In this document: in pieces, positions 48,106 through 60,331 of the stretch | Layout: each line of letters begins with the position of its first letter | Numbering within the stretch: position 1 is the first letter of the stretch | Assembly: GCA_005406025.1 (NCBI GenBank) | Contig: BGZK01000100.1 | Coordinates: forward strand, 700,953-764,952 | Length of the DNA stretch: 64,000 bases | Direction: 5' to 3' | Source: Eumeta japonica | Taxonomy: Eukaryota > Arthropoda > Insecta > Lepidoptera > Psychidae | The notes under the pieces: model-generated | Told to the model about the DNA's origin: nothing | What the model saw: the letters and a program-made list of their open reading frames with translations, nothing else | Database searches by the model: none | Position numbers and translations under genes: made by a program

Positions 48106-48899
48106 CTACGCAGTGTGTATGTCTGTATGTGAGTTGAATGACTACGTTATCTATGCACTGATATAATAAGCTTTTGAACTATGCTCATAAACAAAATAAT
48201 GAAATAAAAAAACTAACTCGTCGATGAAAAAAAAATCTAGAATAGTATCTCGTTGTTTATCTCAAAATACTCGGATAGTTTTTTTATATTGTTCGCGCAT
48301 TTAGATTGGTTGGCATGTCCCGGGAGTATGAAAAATATCGTTTCTTTACTTCGTACGCGAAACATTTACATACTTGCTTTTATAAATGATTTATGACTTT
48401 GTTTACACTGGGAGCATGTATCATACTAATCGCAGAACGATACGTATGTACCGTAATCCGAGCTCTGATGAGTCAATTTTCTTTTGGCGATCAGTGCGTT
48501 CACAGGTTAAGTGCGACCAATTAAAAGCCTTAAAACAGTCTTGCAGTGTATTACTTTCTGTTCTTCTGAATGTTTACTTTTCATCTTATCTCAACCCTCG
48601 AATTTTAATAGGGACATTACGCAACAATAACATCTCATCTGTCTTTCTCTTGACAGTGCCGACTCCAGAAGTGTGAGGCTTCAGTATCCACGAGATATGC
48701 TTGTGTCATATATGAATGGTGATAAATGAATGAGGGTATTTATAAGATTATGTACATATTTTAATGGTTTCATAGTTTGGAAAGTAAACCATGTGGAGTA
48801 GTAACGGATATATGTAATACGCGAAACGTTTGTAACGCTATAGGCATGCAACAGTACTTCTGTTAACGTAGGTATTGTCTTTATTGCTTACAATATAAG
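48106..48899. other. AT-rich non-coding DNA
   Basis: The frame at 48386-48676 has no recognisable content. Nothing else is seen. Confidence 0.4.
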
Positions 48900-49262
48900 C
48901 CCGTGTTCACACTCGCCCGGGCGTGGAGCGTGCGTGTCGCAGACGCGCGAGACCGTCGCGACGTGCACACAATAGAGACAATAGGCACTCTAATAGAGAC
49001 AGCCCTGAGACAAGCGCCTCTGTTAATTGTGGAACTCGTTAGCGAACTTATGTCCTGTCAATTAATAGCGTTAAATATTATCAGGCGACTAAATAATTGT
49101 AATTTAACGCTTGTCGCCCGTGGGACGAAACCGGTAAGTAAAATTAGTAGCGGAATAGTGATTTTGTTAAGTAAAGGCAAATTAGTTTCTCGTGTCCAAA
49201 ATGCTGCACGTATAGTAAGAAAACCTTGCCGGTTGTACTATGTAAGCAGGAAACGTAAGTGA
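48900..49262 (+). promoter_or_regulatory. GC-enriched block with open frame and splice-donor-like site
   Basis: The first 70 bp are CpG-rich (cgggcgtggagcgtgcgtgt; gaccgtcgcgacgtgc). A plus-strand frame stays open for 119 codons (48903-49262), with a product rich in Leu, Ile and Arg and no known domain. A good donor match, aaaccggtaagt, lies at about 49129-49140. It could be a first exon, a non-coding transcript or a conserved element. Confidence 0.3.
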
Positions 49263-49424
49263 ACAAAAAATATTTGCTAAAACAGTTTAATTTATATTGA
49301 TCGTACAAGCCGCTACTCGTATGCTTTGGTGCGTATACAAAATTTAGTTTGTTTCATTATGGTTCAAATATTTATTTTGGCTCGGCTTGACATAGACTAC
49401 ATTACTTCATCTTTCATATAGACC

Positions 49425-49570
49425 GATCTCGCTGTCAGTTCTTATGTCGATCTAGGTCCTGTTCTTGATATTAATTCAGGGTTCACTGTTAAATCCTCTT
49501 TTGGTCGGTCTTCCAATTTTCGTCCCGATACCGCGGTTAGTGGTATCGGGACAAGTATTTTGGCGTTTAT
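49425..49570 (+). repeat. GATTCCGGTC-type tract with hairpin
   Basis: Words such as gaccgatctcgctgtcag, gatctaggtcctgttcttg and tcttttggtcggtcttcc match the family body. It ends in an 11-bp perfect hairpin, gtcccgatacc (49522-49532) with ggtatcgggac (49542-49552). Confidence 0.45.
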
Positions 49571-49630
49571 GTTACTAATAACAAATTACCATTTATACGT
49601 TTACATATTTTTTTTTACATAAAAAGTATT

Positions 49631-50490
49631 AAATCAAATCAAAAATATCTTTATTTCTTAGGCGATGAAATTACACTTGAAATACGTCATTAATAAATCC
49701 TTTCCGACATTACCACCCATTCCAAATGCTGATTCACCGAGAGAAGAATGGGCAAGAAACTCAAAGGTTGCTCTTTTTACTCATCAATACAAAGGATTTA
49801 CTAATGAAAAATTTAGTTGACATTTAAAAATAATATGAAGTAACCTGACAACCAAGCAGCTCAATCCCAGGGAATTATTTTATTAACGTCCTTAGGTGCG
49901 GTATAATAGCCTTTGGCACATAATTATCTTTTCACGAAACGTTTAAATACATAAGATGTAAAATTTTGAATTTCATCTGGGATCTTATTATAAAAGCGCA
50001 CGCATTGTCTATTAAACGATTTGTTAAATTTGCTTAGACGAGTTTTATGAGTAGCAATTTTTACGTCTAATGTTATTGTTATGAATGTCGCTTTTTTTTG
50101 GAACGATTCTATATTTTCTTGATATACTAGGTTTTCGTTTATGTATTGTGATGTTTAAATTTAGGATATTAATTTCTTTAAATTTCTCTCAGAGAAATGT
50201 CATTGGTATAAAATCATAAACAGCACGAATAGCTCGCTACTGTAGCACTGAAACTGTCTTAATATTGGATGCATGACCTCATAACAAAGCTCCATAAGCC
50301 ACGAGACTATGAAAAAAAGTGCAATAAACTAATCTCGCGGTGTTTTCATCTGTATGTCTCCAAATCCTTTTGAGTTCTTTTGCTCCAGAACCAAACCTCT
50401 TCGCTGATCTCGTAATATAGGAATTTCAACGTAACTTAGCATCTAAAGTGAGACCAAGAAATAATTGTCGTGTAGCTTATTCCAGTATAC
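49631..50490 (-). pseudogene. CR1/Jockey-type LINE, 3' end of reverse transcriptase
   Basis: Minus-strand translation, over frameshifts, gives FLGLTLDAKL, SAKRFGSGAKELKRIW, TDENTARLVYCTFFHSLVAYG, a RAI.AVYDF block, KFKEINILNLNI, SFNRQCVRFYNKIPDEIQN and LCAKGYYTAPKD. These are the thumb and C-terminal blocks of a Jockey/CR1-group reverse transcriptase, downstream of the catalytic YADD region, which is absent. After the stop comes about 250 bp of 3' UTR ending in aataaagatatttttgattt and pentamer repeats. Multiple stops (for example LW to L-stop after YGALL). A 5'-truncated dead insertion, typical of target-primed reverse transcription. Confidence 0.85.
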
Positions 50491-51972
50491 CCATCTGTCT
50501 TTATGTTGCAAAATTTATAACCCGTCTGGTCATTAGCGTAGGACGAATATCCAAATAAGAATATATTTAAATCAGAAAATTTTTAATATGATATTCTAAA
50601 ACCATCGTCTACAAACGTATTCGTATCGAATGATCAAAGTCTCACACGTATGCGTTTAGTAATTTATACGCTTAAAATTTGTTAGAATTGTAAAAAAAAA
50701 AAAACTATCAATATGGTTGGATAAAAAAGTGGTTTTTCACTTTGAACGTATACATTGAAATGAAAAAACAATACTAATTACAGACAAAGTAAAAATTTGA
50801 ACAATAGTAAGCAAAACTATACAATTTAAAGAAAACTAATTATCAGTGAATCCTTGAAACTATACTTTAGCAATTGCGTTAGATTCATTGGAAGAGAAAT
50901 TTAAAAAAATACTAACTTAAAAAATAAATTATTGTACTATCGTAAACTTAGATTACTGACGCTAACTTTCTTGTTGACACAAATTACATTTCGTTTTTTT
51001 CGCTGTCCAAATATCTTACATGGAAACATCATTTCAAGAGACAAAATTATTTTATATTCTCGTGTATATAAATCACAAGGAAATTTTTACTTTTCTAATA
51101 TTTTTAAAGAAATAGGTTTGACCTTTTTTACCTTTAGTAAGGCGTAAAATTAACTTTGATGTCCCTAGTGCAAAAATTAAAAATTGTGTTCGTTATTCGA
51201 AAATGTAAGTAATTTTTATATAATTATATATGCAAACCTTAATGATAATTCAGATACGTGTACTTTCAAATTTGAATGAATTGCGAGGATTAGCTTGGAT
51301 AAATTTAAGTATAGGAATAGAAGAAAGCTATTTATGACAGTTCGCACAATTGTGTGGATGATTCTTTTTTTTTAACTAAGAAACAATCATCACTTTTCCC
51401 TGCCGGCGATTGTGTCGTCAGTTATAAACGTAAAAATTAATTAAGCATAAATTAAACGAGACGTGTAAAAATGTTCCATTTATTTTCTTTAAATAATCTT
51501 CAAAAATACAAGCAATGTAAATAAATTTGATTGGACAATAACTATTTCATATACTATATTATAAATAGATAATCGACCTCTCGTCTGTATATTTTATAAA
51601 TGTATAATAAAACGAAATACACAAATTTCGAGACTGTATATGAATTACATATCAGTATCAGATCAATAAAAAATAAATAGTATAAACCTAATGACACATA
51701 AATATTTCATTATAAAGGCATCATAAAATATAAAATATGTCAAATATTAATTTATTTGAAATTTATTAAAATGCAAATAATTTAGCATTTTAATAACTTT
51801 AGTAAAATTCGGGTCACTCATAATATTAGACAATTATTGTTTGTTGTAAAAAGTATTCAGTACAATGTTCAATTCAGTAATTTGATATCTTATAAATTTG
51901 TATTTATACGTCTATCTTTACCCTTTTATTGATACCATTAATTTAATTACAATAATTTTGTTATTATTATTA
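50491..51972. other. AT-rich non-coding DNA
   Basis: Nothing recognised. Confidence 0.5.
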
Positions 51973-53160
51973 GTTTTTTCGTATTTTATAAGTAAAATGG
52001 TGCGGTAAAATCTTTGTGATTGTGCTGTTTGTATCTGGCTGGTTTTGATACCATTCAAAAAATTAAAGATCACATTTTAAAAGAAAAAAAAAAAACGAAA
52101 AGTAAAACCAGTGTCCTGCCATTTTTCTGTTGTCTTTCTGTCCTCCAAAATGAGTGAATCTAATGTAGAAATTGATACATTGTGAAGTTTTATTACAAAA
52201 AAAAAAGAAATTGCGAACAAGCCTCGAAAGAAAATTGTAACGTTTATGAGCCTAATGTAGTGTTGGTAAGAGTAGCACAAAACTGGTTCAAGTGTTTTCA
52301 GTCCGGTAATTTTGATGTCAAAAATCAACCTTGCTCTGGTCAACCTGTTACGGGTAAAGCTGATGCCATTTCGGTAAAAGTAGAGTAAAATCAATATTTT
52401 AATTCTTAAGACATAGCTTAAGAGCTGGAGATGGACCACAAAATAGTTTTGACCCATTTGAAAAAGCTGAATATACAATAAATCTTGATATTTGGGTCGT
52501 TCACACGAGGTTATTCAAAGAACTCTAATGAATTGTACTCGTTTGTTATTCTCTATTGAGACGTAATGAAACCGAATCGTTTTTGAAAAGATTGATCACT
52601 GGTGATTGAAAAATAATTTGATGTTGTATGGTGGGATTAAAAGGGCATTATTCATGATGAGCTTTTACCGAAGGGAAAAACGATCAGTTGGATCTCTACT
52701 GCCAACAGCTGATGAGACTCAAGCAAAAAGTAGAGAAAAAAATGTCCGGAATTGATCAAAGGAAAAGGTGTGGTTTTTCACCATGATAACACCAAACCAC
52801 ACACATCTTTAGCTATTCAGCAAAAATTGAGAGATTTTGGTTGGGAAATGTTAATCCATCCACCACATAGCCCTGACCTTGCACCCTCAGATTTTCACCT
52901 GTTTAGGTCTGTTAAGTATTCTTAAGGTAGTGTTACGTTAATATCAAGAGAGGACTGTCAAAACTACCTGTCACAGTTTTTTTGATCAGAATTCCTAAAA
53001 TTTCGACAGTAATGGGATTATATTACTAGCTACAAGTTGTTGAACAAAATTGTCGAACAAAATATGTTATTTACTTTTAATTGTATTATAAATTATCATG
53101 ATGAAAAATTGTTTTGAATTTGTACATAAAATACGAAAAAACCTTTTCCCCGACCCTGTA
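51973..53160 (+). mobile_element. Mariner element B (cecropia-like), degraded
   Basis: gttttttcgtattttat at 51973-51989 is matched exactly by ataaaatacgaaaaaac at 53126-53142, a 17-bp perfect inverted repeat. The right end continues outward ccttttccccgaccctgta to 53160. The outer part of the left end is replaced by AT-rich text. The transposase remnant lies between. Confidence 0.85.
52150..53060 (+). pseudogene. Mariner transposase B, dead
   Basis: It opens MSESNVEI and, across stops, gives RVAQNWFKCFQSGNFDVKNQ, SGQPVTGKADAI, VLTHLKKAEY-like text, NRLLITGD, WWD.KGIIHDELLPKGKT, FHHDNTKPHTS, QQKLRDFGWEMLIHPPHSPD and LAPSDFHLF. All three catalytic Asp positions of the mariner D,D34D triad are still visible (ITGD, HHDN, PSDF). 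A stop follows the first one, and about 30 codons between it and WWD are deleted. The wording is closest to the cecropia-type mariners known from moths. Confidence 0.88.
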
Positions 53161-55569
53161 CGACCATTTCTTCTAATATACACTACATACAATCATGGAA
53201 TTTTCCCACGCGCATAACCTGAGTTTGGTGATTTTTCTTTGTGTAATGTGTAACTAACACGTAGCTATTTCAAAAGAATAACTCCCTATTGCTACCATAT
53301 CTTTCCGACCTACCCAAAAATATAAAGGTATTTCGTGTGGACTTCAGAAATGTGTGGAGACGTATCAGCGATAAATTGTTCGATAATTGAATTGCTTTAA
53401 ATTAGTACATATGTTCATATATCATGGCTTACTAAATACTGGAGCTCAACAAAGTTTATGAGAATAATCGATTTACGTCCAATCGTGAAATACAATTAAT
53501 TACTTGTAGTATGAACCTATACATTATTTATGTCGAGGTTTTTTATTCAAAAGAATCAATACCAATTATCATTAAAGTCCAAAGATAACCATAATTTTTC
53601 TTCGCAGAATTCCGCTGGTAAACATGAACTCCCCCATTTTATTCAGATTTAGATTTTTTCGATGAACAGTAATCTGTCACCTGTATCCATCGAAGTAGAA
53701 AATTAAAAGTTATAGAATTATATCGTAGAACAAACTTACGTTTATACGTGGCACGCAACTCACACAAATGTAAATGAGGACACACGATATATTTTTAAAC
53801 TAAATAAATCTCTTACAAAGGAATTTATTTTTATCCTCTTTAGCTGTAATTTCGAATGACAATGTTATTTCTTAACAGAAGCGAAAGAAAGAGAAAGAAT
53901 GACGACTCCAGTTGACGACAGAAAGAGAAAGAATAAGGACACGTGGCGAACATCTGCACGGCGGCGAAGCCAATATCGTATGCCACGCCCACTACGAAGC
54001 CAATTTCGTTTGGCCATTCTGTTTATGTAGGAATACTTCTATGCTTTTCTATTTCGAGGCCTGTAACCAATGATAGATTGTGTGTTCTTGTAAGTATCAG
54101 TTTGTGTCTTGGCCGTGGTCACGCCGTAATGCTTAAAATTGACAATCGTAAATATTTTATATTGAGCAATTTTTATTTACGTATACCTTTTGTACTAATA
54201 CTCGCCAATAGAAAAGTTCGATAAGCAATTTATTTGTTAATTATGCCAAAGAAACCATAATTAATAGAAAAATACTATTTACTCGGTCAAATAAAATCTA
54301 TGCGAAACTGGTCGTATTATCGACAATATGATTGCTGCAAAGCTATCCATGAAATATACAAAAGCCCCACGTTTTTTTCTTATCAAATACAGGGGGTGGG
54401 TAAAACCAACTGCTTCGCAAGAGTACTGCTTGGCGCCACCCATATCGATGTGGTTAGTTTTATTGTTTTATGGTTAAAAAAGCGAAGGCATGAGGTTTAA
54501 TTTCGTTTCTAATGTTAAATTTAGACACGATATCAGTGACGAATGTTAATAATTAACAGGGCGTTAATTTAAAGCTAAAAATTTTTCTTCATACAGAATA
54601 GTATTTAATTTACTTTAGACGTTTTATTAATTTTTAATAGTGGTTAGTGAGTTTGAACCTTAAATATGTGTATTTTTCTTTTTTACATAAAATCACGCAT
54701 ATTCCTTCTATTTATCTAAATAATTTAGTATCCTTTCTCTTCTAGTGTTAATGCTGAATTATAACATATTGATGATATTTTTAAATACCAGTTTTTACCA
54801 GTCTCAAATTCCAATAGAATTGGAGTAAATGTACAAGGACTGACCTGATATATTTTTTAATAAGTTTTATAATATAAGTATATTGTAGGGTAGCCAGTCA
54901 GAACACAACGGCTGTGTTGCGATAACTGTTGGCATCGTGGAACCATATGATATCGTAGCCACAAATCCGTATTGCCCTCATTTGCCGGTTTATCTGTTAG
55001 TGGGCAATACAATGTGAGGTAAGGGTCTATGCATACGAGACCAGATGTATTCCTCTGCGTGGATATGAAATAAAACATCATTAGTACTATTAAAATGGTT
55101 ATAAGTGTATAATAATGATATTCTATTTCGTTTAAAAATGTAAAGGTTGATTGAAACGTAAGTGAATAGTTGTATCGAAGTTATGGCCAGAATTAATGAA
55201 TTTATGTATTTTTAGGTGGTACTATATCAAAATTATGTAGTTTGACGTAAATTTATTACATGTGATATGAATAATTAGTAGATATGAGCATTATTATTTT
55301 AACATATTAACGAAAGTTTGTCAACAGAAAAAAAATAATTTTCCTAATTGTATGGTTTTAAATCGAATCATTAATAGATTAGTTGAATTCAAATGATAAA
55401 GAACAACATTTTCGACGCGCTTACTAGGAAACACTAATTAATGAAAAAATGTATTTAAGCAAAACAATGCGTCACTAATGCCAAAAATTGTTATTCCATT
55501 GAAGTAGCTGTGATGCAAAATAAAAATAAAATAAGGGTTATGATTTCTATTTCCGGAATAATGCATTTT
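53161..55569. other. AT-rich non-coding DNA with short complex patches
   Basis: 53880-54020 has purine tracts and gaagccaat words. 54857-55081 is open on the minus strand for 74 codons (motifs KPANEGNTDLWLRYH and SRCVLTGYPT) with no family I can name. Nothing else is recognised. Confidence 0.35.
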
Positions 55570-55594
55570 TTTTTCTGTGGCTTAAGGTTTCACA

Positions 55595-55600
55595 TTTATT
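55595..55600 (-). terminator. Polyadenylation signal AATAAA
   Basis: tttatt on the plus strand reads aataaa on the minus strand, about 55 bases past the stop of the cysteine-rich frame at 55654-56037. In AT-rich DNA such hexamers are common, so it supports but does not prove a 3' end. Confidence 0.4.
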
Positions 55601-55653
55601 ACGTATTATATTAGATTATGGTGAAAGACCATTTATATATTGTCAAAGGAGTC

Positions 55654-56037
55654 TCAATAAACGTCTTCAACTTGGAGATAATCCGCGTTGGTGACACTAA
55701 TGTTGAATGGATCAATGTCGTTGCTGTTGTTGTGATGTTCGAAGGAACATCTATTTTGATTAATGTATTCCTTTAAGCTAAGAAATTCACATTTACAAAC
55801 GGAAACTCTGGAAATCTGTTTGTATCTTACTGTCGATTCGATGGTTGGATAGTCCAGTTTGGGATCAGCGTAGTTAGTGCAGATGTGAGGGTACCTACAT
55901 CGAGCCTGACGTTTTAGTTTACGTCGAAATGTCGTACAGTGTGCATTCGCCCTTACATCGGTAGGCCTCGGTCCGTAGCACGGACGGTTCAACTCAAACG
56001 TTACGATATCAAAGTGTTGGAACAATCGGATTAACAA
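55654..56037 (-). CDS. Candidate terminal exon of a cysteine-rich secreted peptide
   Basis: A minus-strand frame of 127 codons (the first Met is arbitrary; an ag at 55993-55994 could be the acceptor, giving an exon from LNRPCYG). Seven cysteines are spaced C-x13-C-x12-C-x5-C-x27-C-x1-C-x13-C, with a basic FRRKLKRQ stretch and the signatures CRYPHIC and SVCKC. The pattern of C..P.IC followed by a V-C-x-C pair is reminiscent of cystine-knot growth factors and cytokines (PTTH/Trunk or IL-17-like), but the spacing does not fit any I know well, so I assign no family. Composition is more codon-like than its surroundings. A polyadenylation signal lies downstream. No signal peptide or upstream exon could be joined in phase. 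Confidence 0.4.
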   Translation of the reverse strand: MLIRLFQHFDIVTFELNRPCYGPRPTDVRANAHCTTFRRKLKRQARCRYPHICTNYADPKLDYPTIESTVRYKQISRVSVCKCEFLSLKEYINQNRCSFEHHNNSNDIDPFNISVTNADYLQVEDVY

Positions 56038-57010
56038 ATGAATGCGATTTGTTCACGAACGATTCTCTGCATCGGTTTTCCCATAACTTAAATTAGATAA
56101 TGTAGGATAGTTTCACGTTTTGATTGTGAGACAGTAATTTTGATGTGAAATATCTATACGCGCGTTGGATTGGGGTAAAACCGAGACTTCTAAAAATTAA
56201 GGAAACGCTTGATTTTGGCCTACACCGTCTGCGCCTAGCGTTGTGCGCAAGTAGAGGGGACAATGCGTTGACATGAGGCAATACCAATCGTCGCACACTT
56301 CGGAGCGGCTTAGTTTTAACCTACGCCTTGTGCGTCTGATAGTGTATTTCCTTCTGTGATGAAGCTTTTTATAAAAATAAACAGCGACTTCTATTTTTGA
56401 AATTTCATAATTGTTTACAAAGTCTCCAAAATGAGTGATAGTGAACATTACATCCAAAATGTACCTCTCATAGTTTAACTATCATCGACCAATTGTAGCT
56501 TTCATAGAATTAAAGAATCAGTCTACGAGAAACACACTCTAGCGCTCCTGTAACAGAGTTAACTGATGAAATGTAATATTAAATGTGGTTAATGAAAATA
56601 ATGAGCTTTTTTTTTCGTTCTCAATACATGCCACTTTCATTTTATTTCAATTATGATAATACAGTATGCAACAGTTTTCATGTTACCGGCTGTCTTCTGA
56701 CGCACTTTTTACAACAGCATTCCTATAACAGTAAGTTAATATCAATTCAGTTTTTATGCTGCGTAAAAAAATAATTACCAAAGGAACGGGTGAAAAGCAA
56801 TCAAATATTCATAGCTATTAAGTGAATGAGGACCTTGTTCACTTATAAAATATAAAACTTAAACCCGTCAGAGATTTAACAATCATAGAGAAAATCTACG
56901 TGAATAGTGTCAAGTAATGAGCAATAGTTCACCTACGAGTCAATTTTACGTTAATATCGGTCTTAATCGAACAGATATTTTTTTTACAGATTTTTTTTTT
57001 ATAAAATGAA
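56038..57010. other. Mixed DNA, possible upstream exon
   Basis: 56197-56345 is GC-richer and open on the minus strand (motifs RRTRRRLKLSRSEVC and DDWYCLMSTHCPLYLR), with a gacggtgtag that could be a donor at about 56225. Its phase does not match the exon at 55654-55992, so I do not join them. The remainder is AT-rich. Confidence 0.25.
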
Positions 57011-57150
57011 ACGACTCTATGCCACGATCTTCAGCAATGGACGTGGATTTTGTGAACGTGCTTGTAACACGTTTGTCTGACGTGACGCGGCCGGACCCCA
57101 TCTGTAACCCCGGCTGCATATTGCATGAGACCATCCTACCGGTTACGTTT
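57011..57150. promoter_or_regulatory. Small GC-enriched block
   Basis: Balanced composition (gacgtgacgcggccggaccc) inside AT-rich DNA, open on both strands with no domain. It could be a short exon or a regulatory element. Confidence 0.25.
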
Positions 57151-57884
57151 TATCCTTTTGCACTATACTATCTTTCTCCTCAAGTGTTTCATCTCTTATG
57201 CTGGGGCTTGTTTTTTTCCTTTTTAAAAATTGCTGGAGGGTCAAATTTTTGCGGTACACTAGATTTATTTTTGTGAACAAGAAAACTGAAATTGAATGAA
57301 AAAAAATGAAATTAATTTAATATCATAGACAGACTGTAATTATTCATTACGAGGATGTTAATACAATCTTCATTTCTATTATCAAAGGTAATGAATAACA
57401 AACAGCAAAACCGGTTATGTATGTCGGTAAGAAAAGTTATTGCTTAGTCGAATGTCACAAGATTTGCAATGCTGGCAACAAAAAGTATTATGAACTCATC
57501 TCGCTTGGAACACTATCTTGACACAGCAAGTTCGAGTTGGCCGAGTACAAACGTGACCTTTTACTTTGTATCAACTCTCGACACCTGTCAACTTACTTTT
57601 CCAGCGTAATCTCCGACTAAATCTACCTTTTCGCTTTTATACACACCTGCAATTTTCGAGACTTGGTTATCTTTCAGCAGCGGACGCGTCAAAGTCGTTG
57701 TGACTTTAAAGGTTTAATTGTAATTTACTGTGAAATACGTAAAATTAATGTATATTTGAACTGCATCGTGAGAGTAAAACTATTGCAAAAATGCAGTGCA
57801 AAAGTCAATTACGTAAAATAAAATATTAAATATGGCATAGTGTCAATTTAAATGTTGAACTCTATTCTGATTGCGGCCGACTGA
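57151..57884. other. AT-rich non-coding DNA
   Basis: Nothing recognised. Confidence 0.45.
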
Positions 57885-57924
57885 ATACATATATAAATAT
57901 ATGTACATATATAAATATATATGT

Positions 57925-57988
<64 letters not shown>

Positions 57989-57996
57989 ACATATAT
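57885..57996. repeat. (AT)n microsatellite
   Basis: Degenerate atatataaatatatgtacat words lead into a pure AT run (about 57929-57983), then gtatacatatat. Confidence 0.95.
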
Positions 57997-58028
57997 TTGA
58001 TCAGATATTTTATAAAATATTAGCTTTT

Positions 58029-58570
58029 AACCGCGGATCCCTTACGTAGATATAGAATGAATTCCTTCATTCAATAAAAATCCTACCAAAGTAAATTATT
58101 TTGGCATCATTAGCTTCAACGGTTTCGTCTTTACATATAAATATTTCAACCCAGATTCTACTCCTTCAGGGTTATTTTAAAAAAGTATGCATGTCACAGT
58201 TTTTTATTAGTAATGGCTAGTTCAATTACAAACTTTGATATCCATAGCTTTAGTGAATTTGATTTTCCATAAAAAATTTCCCCTCTTATTTTAACCCAAT
58301 CAAGATTCATTTTAAAAAACAAAATATGTAATTATATTTGTATTTCCAGAAGTCACAAAAATGTTAAGTTTGACATTTTGTACTTTCAACTGTTTTTAAT
58401 TTCCGTACAACAGGTTCAAACTTTTTCTCCACTTTAGGGGTTGAATTTATAATAATCATTTCTTAGTTCTTAACACATGTTATTAAATGAACCTCTTTGC
58501 TATGAAGTCTCCAGATCCTGTAGTCTGAGCTGATATGTCAGTCAGTCGGTTTATTCTTTTATATACATAG
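58029..58570 (+). repeat. CCCGCGG-header repeat, copy f
   Basis: It begins attagcttttaaccgcggat then cccttacgtagatatagaat. The body has ttcagggttattttaaaaaa, a gatatccatagctttagtga block and actttaggggttgaattt. The tail reads ctgatatgtcagtcagtcgg followed by tttatatacatagatgatgg. The body is collinear with 61020-61500. Confidence 0.5.
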
Positions 58571-59180
58571 ATGATGGCTTAGCGACTATTTTGATTGTAG
58601 ACAAAGTTGAAAAAACAGGGACGTGTACGAATAAGATTCGCAGCCCGAAGGTTTCGTACAAACTTAATTGTGTGTGGAAATTACATCCAATAAGAGTCTC
58701 GAAGATTTTTTGTTTTAAATACCGATCCTGGCGGGATAACGATTCTGCAAATACCGATATATTTAATGTTATCCTTTATTCGAAAATGTTTCTTAATTTA
58801 TTCGAATTTTTGGAAGTTTGACATTGTTGTAACCGGATATAAAAAAAAATGTTCTTCATACGACAGACTACATCATGGCCCATAGTTCAATTTCAGATGT
58901 CAGTTTGTAATTAAAAAAAAAATGGTATAACTAGTGATACCTTGATTATTGCCAAATTTATTTATTCTAGTGGACGGAAATTACCCAATAGGTTCGAATC
59001 ATTTGAGAGTACAAAATGTGCTACAAAACTGATTATACAAACACGTCAAATACTACTAAAAAAATACCCTTCTCAAAAGTGAAACTCATACATAGCGATT
59101 AAGTATTACTTACTTACTCATATACAGCTCTCACTACGTTTGAAGTTAAATTTTGAACATCTACTATTTTCTAAAAAAAA
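58571..59180. other. AT-rich non-coding DNA
   Basis: Nothing recognised. Confidence 0.45.
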
Positions 59181-59640
59181 AAATGTGATTTTCGCCTCTC
59201 GCCGAAAACCCTTCCGAATCGTCACCGTGAAACGTCCAGAACGTCGAACTCGACTATCACTCGGCGGCTCCTTCGGACGGGCGCGTTACTTCGTAATTAC
59301 GAGTTTAGAGGTCCGTAAAAACGCTTCGAGTGTCGGTCGTTAGAGGTCTCTCAGTAATTTGCGAGACGGCGACGGCGGCGGAGCAGACGGCGGGGCGGGG
59401 GCGGGGGGGCGGACGGTCGGAAGCGACGACTCGAGCCTCGAAATACTCAACATCAGCGTGACCCGGCGGGAATATCTTCTTCTTTTATCTAAATGATTAA
59501 GCGTTAACAGGCGTCTCGGGGGCGGCGCTCGGGGGGTGCGTGATAGCAAAATGCACTAAACGAACCCTTTGAAATTCTCGGATACGGCGAAAGGGACGAC
59601 ACCAGCATCGACGGCGCATCGGCCGTTATTTAGATTACCA
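59181..59640. promoter_or_regulatory. GC-rich island with long G-runs
   Basis: The strongest GC island of the window. 59392-59409 holds runs of 4, 5 and 7 G separated by single C, a likely G-quadruplex on the plus strand. Flanking text is CpG-rich (ctcggcggctccttcggacg; tctcgggggcggcgctcggg). The frames crossing it (59140-59343 plus, 59340-59549 minus) are Arg/Pro-rich by composition only. Confidence 0.45.
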
Positions 59641-60331
59641 ACAAAAACATTGGGCATCCTTTGGATTTCGAGTTTGTTGGGCTTTGCAGTTGATTGACAT
59701 ATTGTTTATTGCGAAATTGGTTATGATTAACGTTGACTGCTGTACCTGTCCAAATTAGGTTTAAATAGTAAGTTGACTTGCCAAAAGATGTCGTCCGTTT
59801 GGAGACTAAATGTACTAAAAAAAAAGAGCAATTTAATACACAAAAAAAAAAAATAATCAGACCTATACATTCCTAAGATTAATGTAAGCATACGAGCAAA
59901 TTTTTACCTTTTTAATAGTATAAATTATATTGTCGGATTAAAATGAAATTTTACATATATATATGACATTATATGACGTTTATGAAACATGAATATACAA
60001 ATTTTTTTCTTATTGCGAATATCATCAAAATGAGCCTCATTACCGATATTTGGATTTACGCCTAAGGCAATATATTCACCCGTCACAAGTCGGATGTCCA
60101 CTAATGGATGTAAGCCTATCACCTAGACTTCCACAACAAACGATCCCGACCTGTTTGTATTTAGCGGTGACGTCAAGTCAGTCTGAGGGGGGGTCTAAGT
60201 TGGAAAACCTTTGTTATCTTGGCTTTTATTCAGTTCTAGAAGGGATGTCTCTGATGTACTTTATGTACTTCGTATGTAAATTAATTTTGTACGTATTGTA
60301 TCCTTTATTTCGTTTATATATTAAACTAGCT
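59641..60331. other. AT-rich non-coding DNA
   Basis: Nothing certain. 60150-60240 has more complex, repeat-like text. Confidence 0.4.

Noticed and set aside
56093..56457. Joining the Arg-rich frame upstream to the Cys-rich exon as one gene
   Set aside because: The only plausible donor near 56225 leaves phase 1 while the acceptor near 55993 needs phase 0; no in-phase join was found.
59340..59549. Pro/Arg-rich minus-strand frame
   Set aside because: A composition effect of the GC-rich island; no start context or family.
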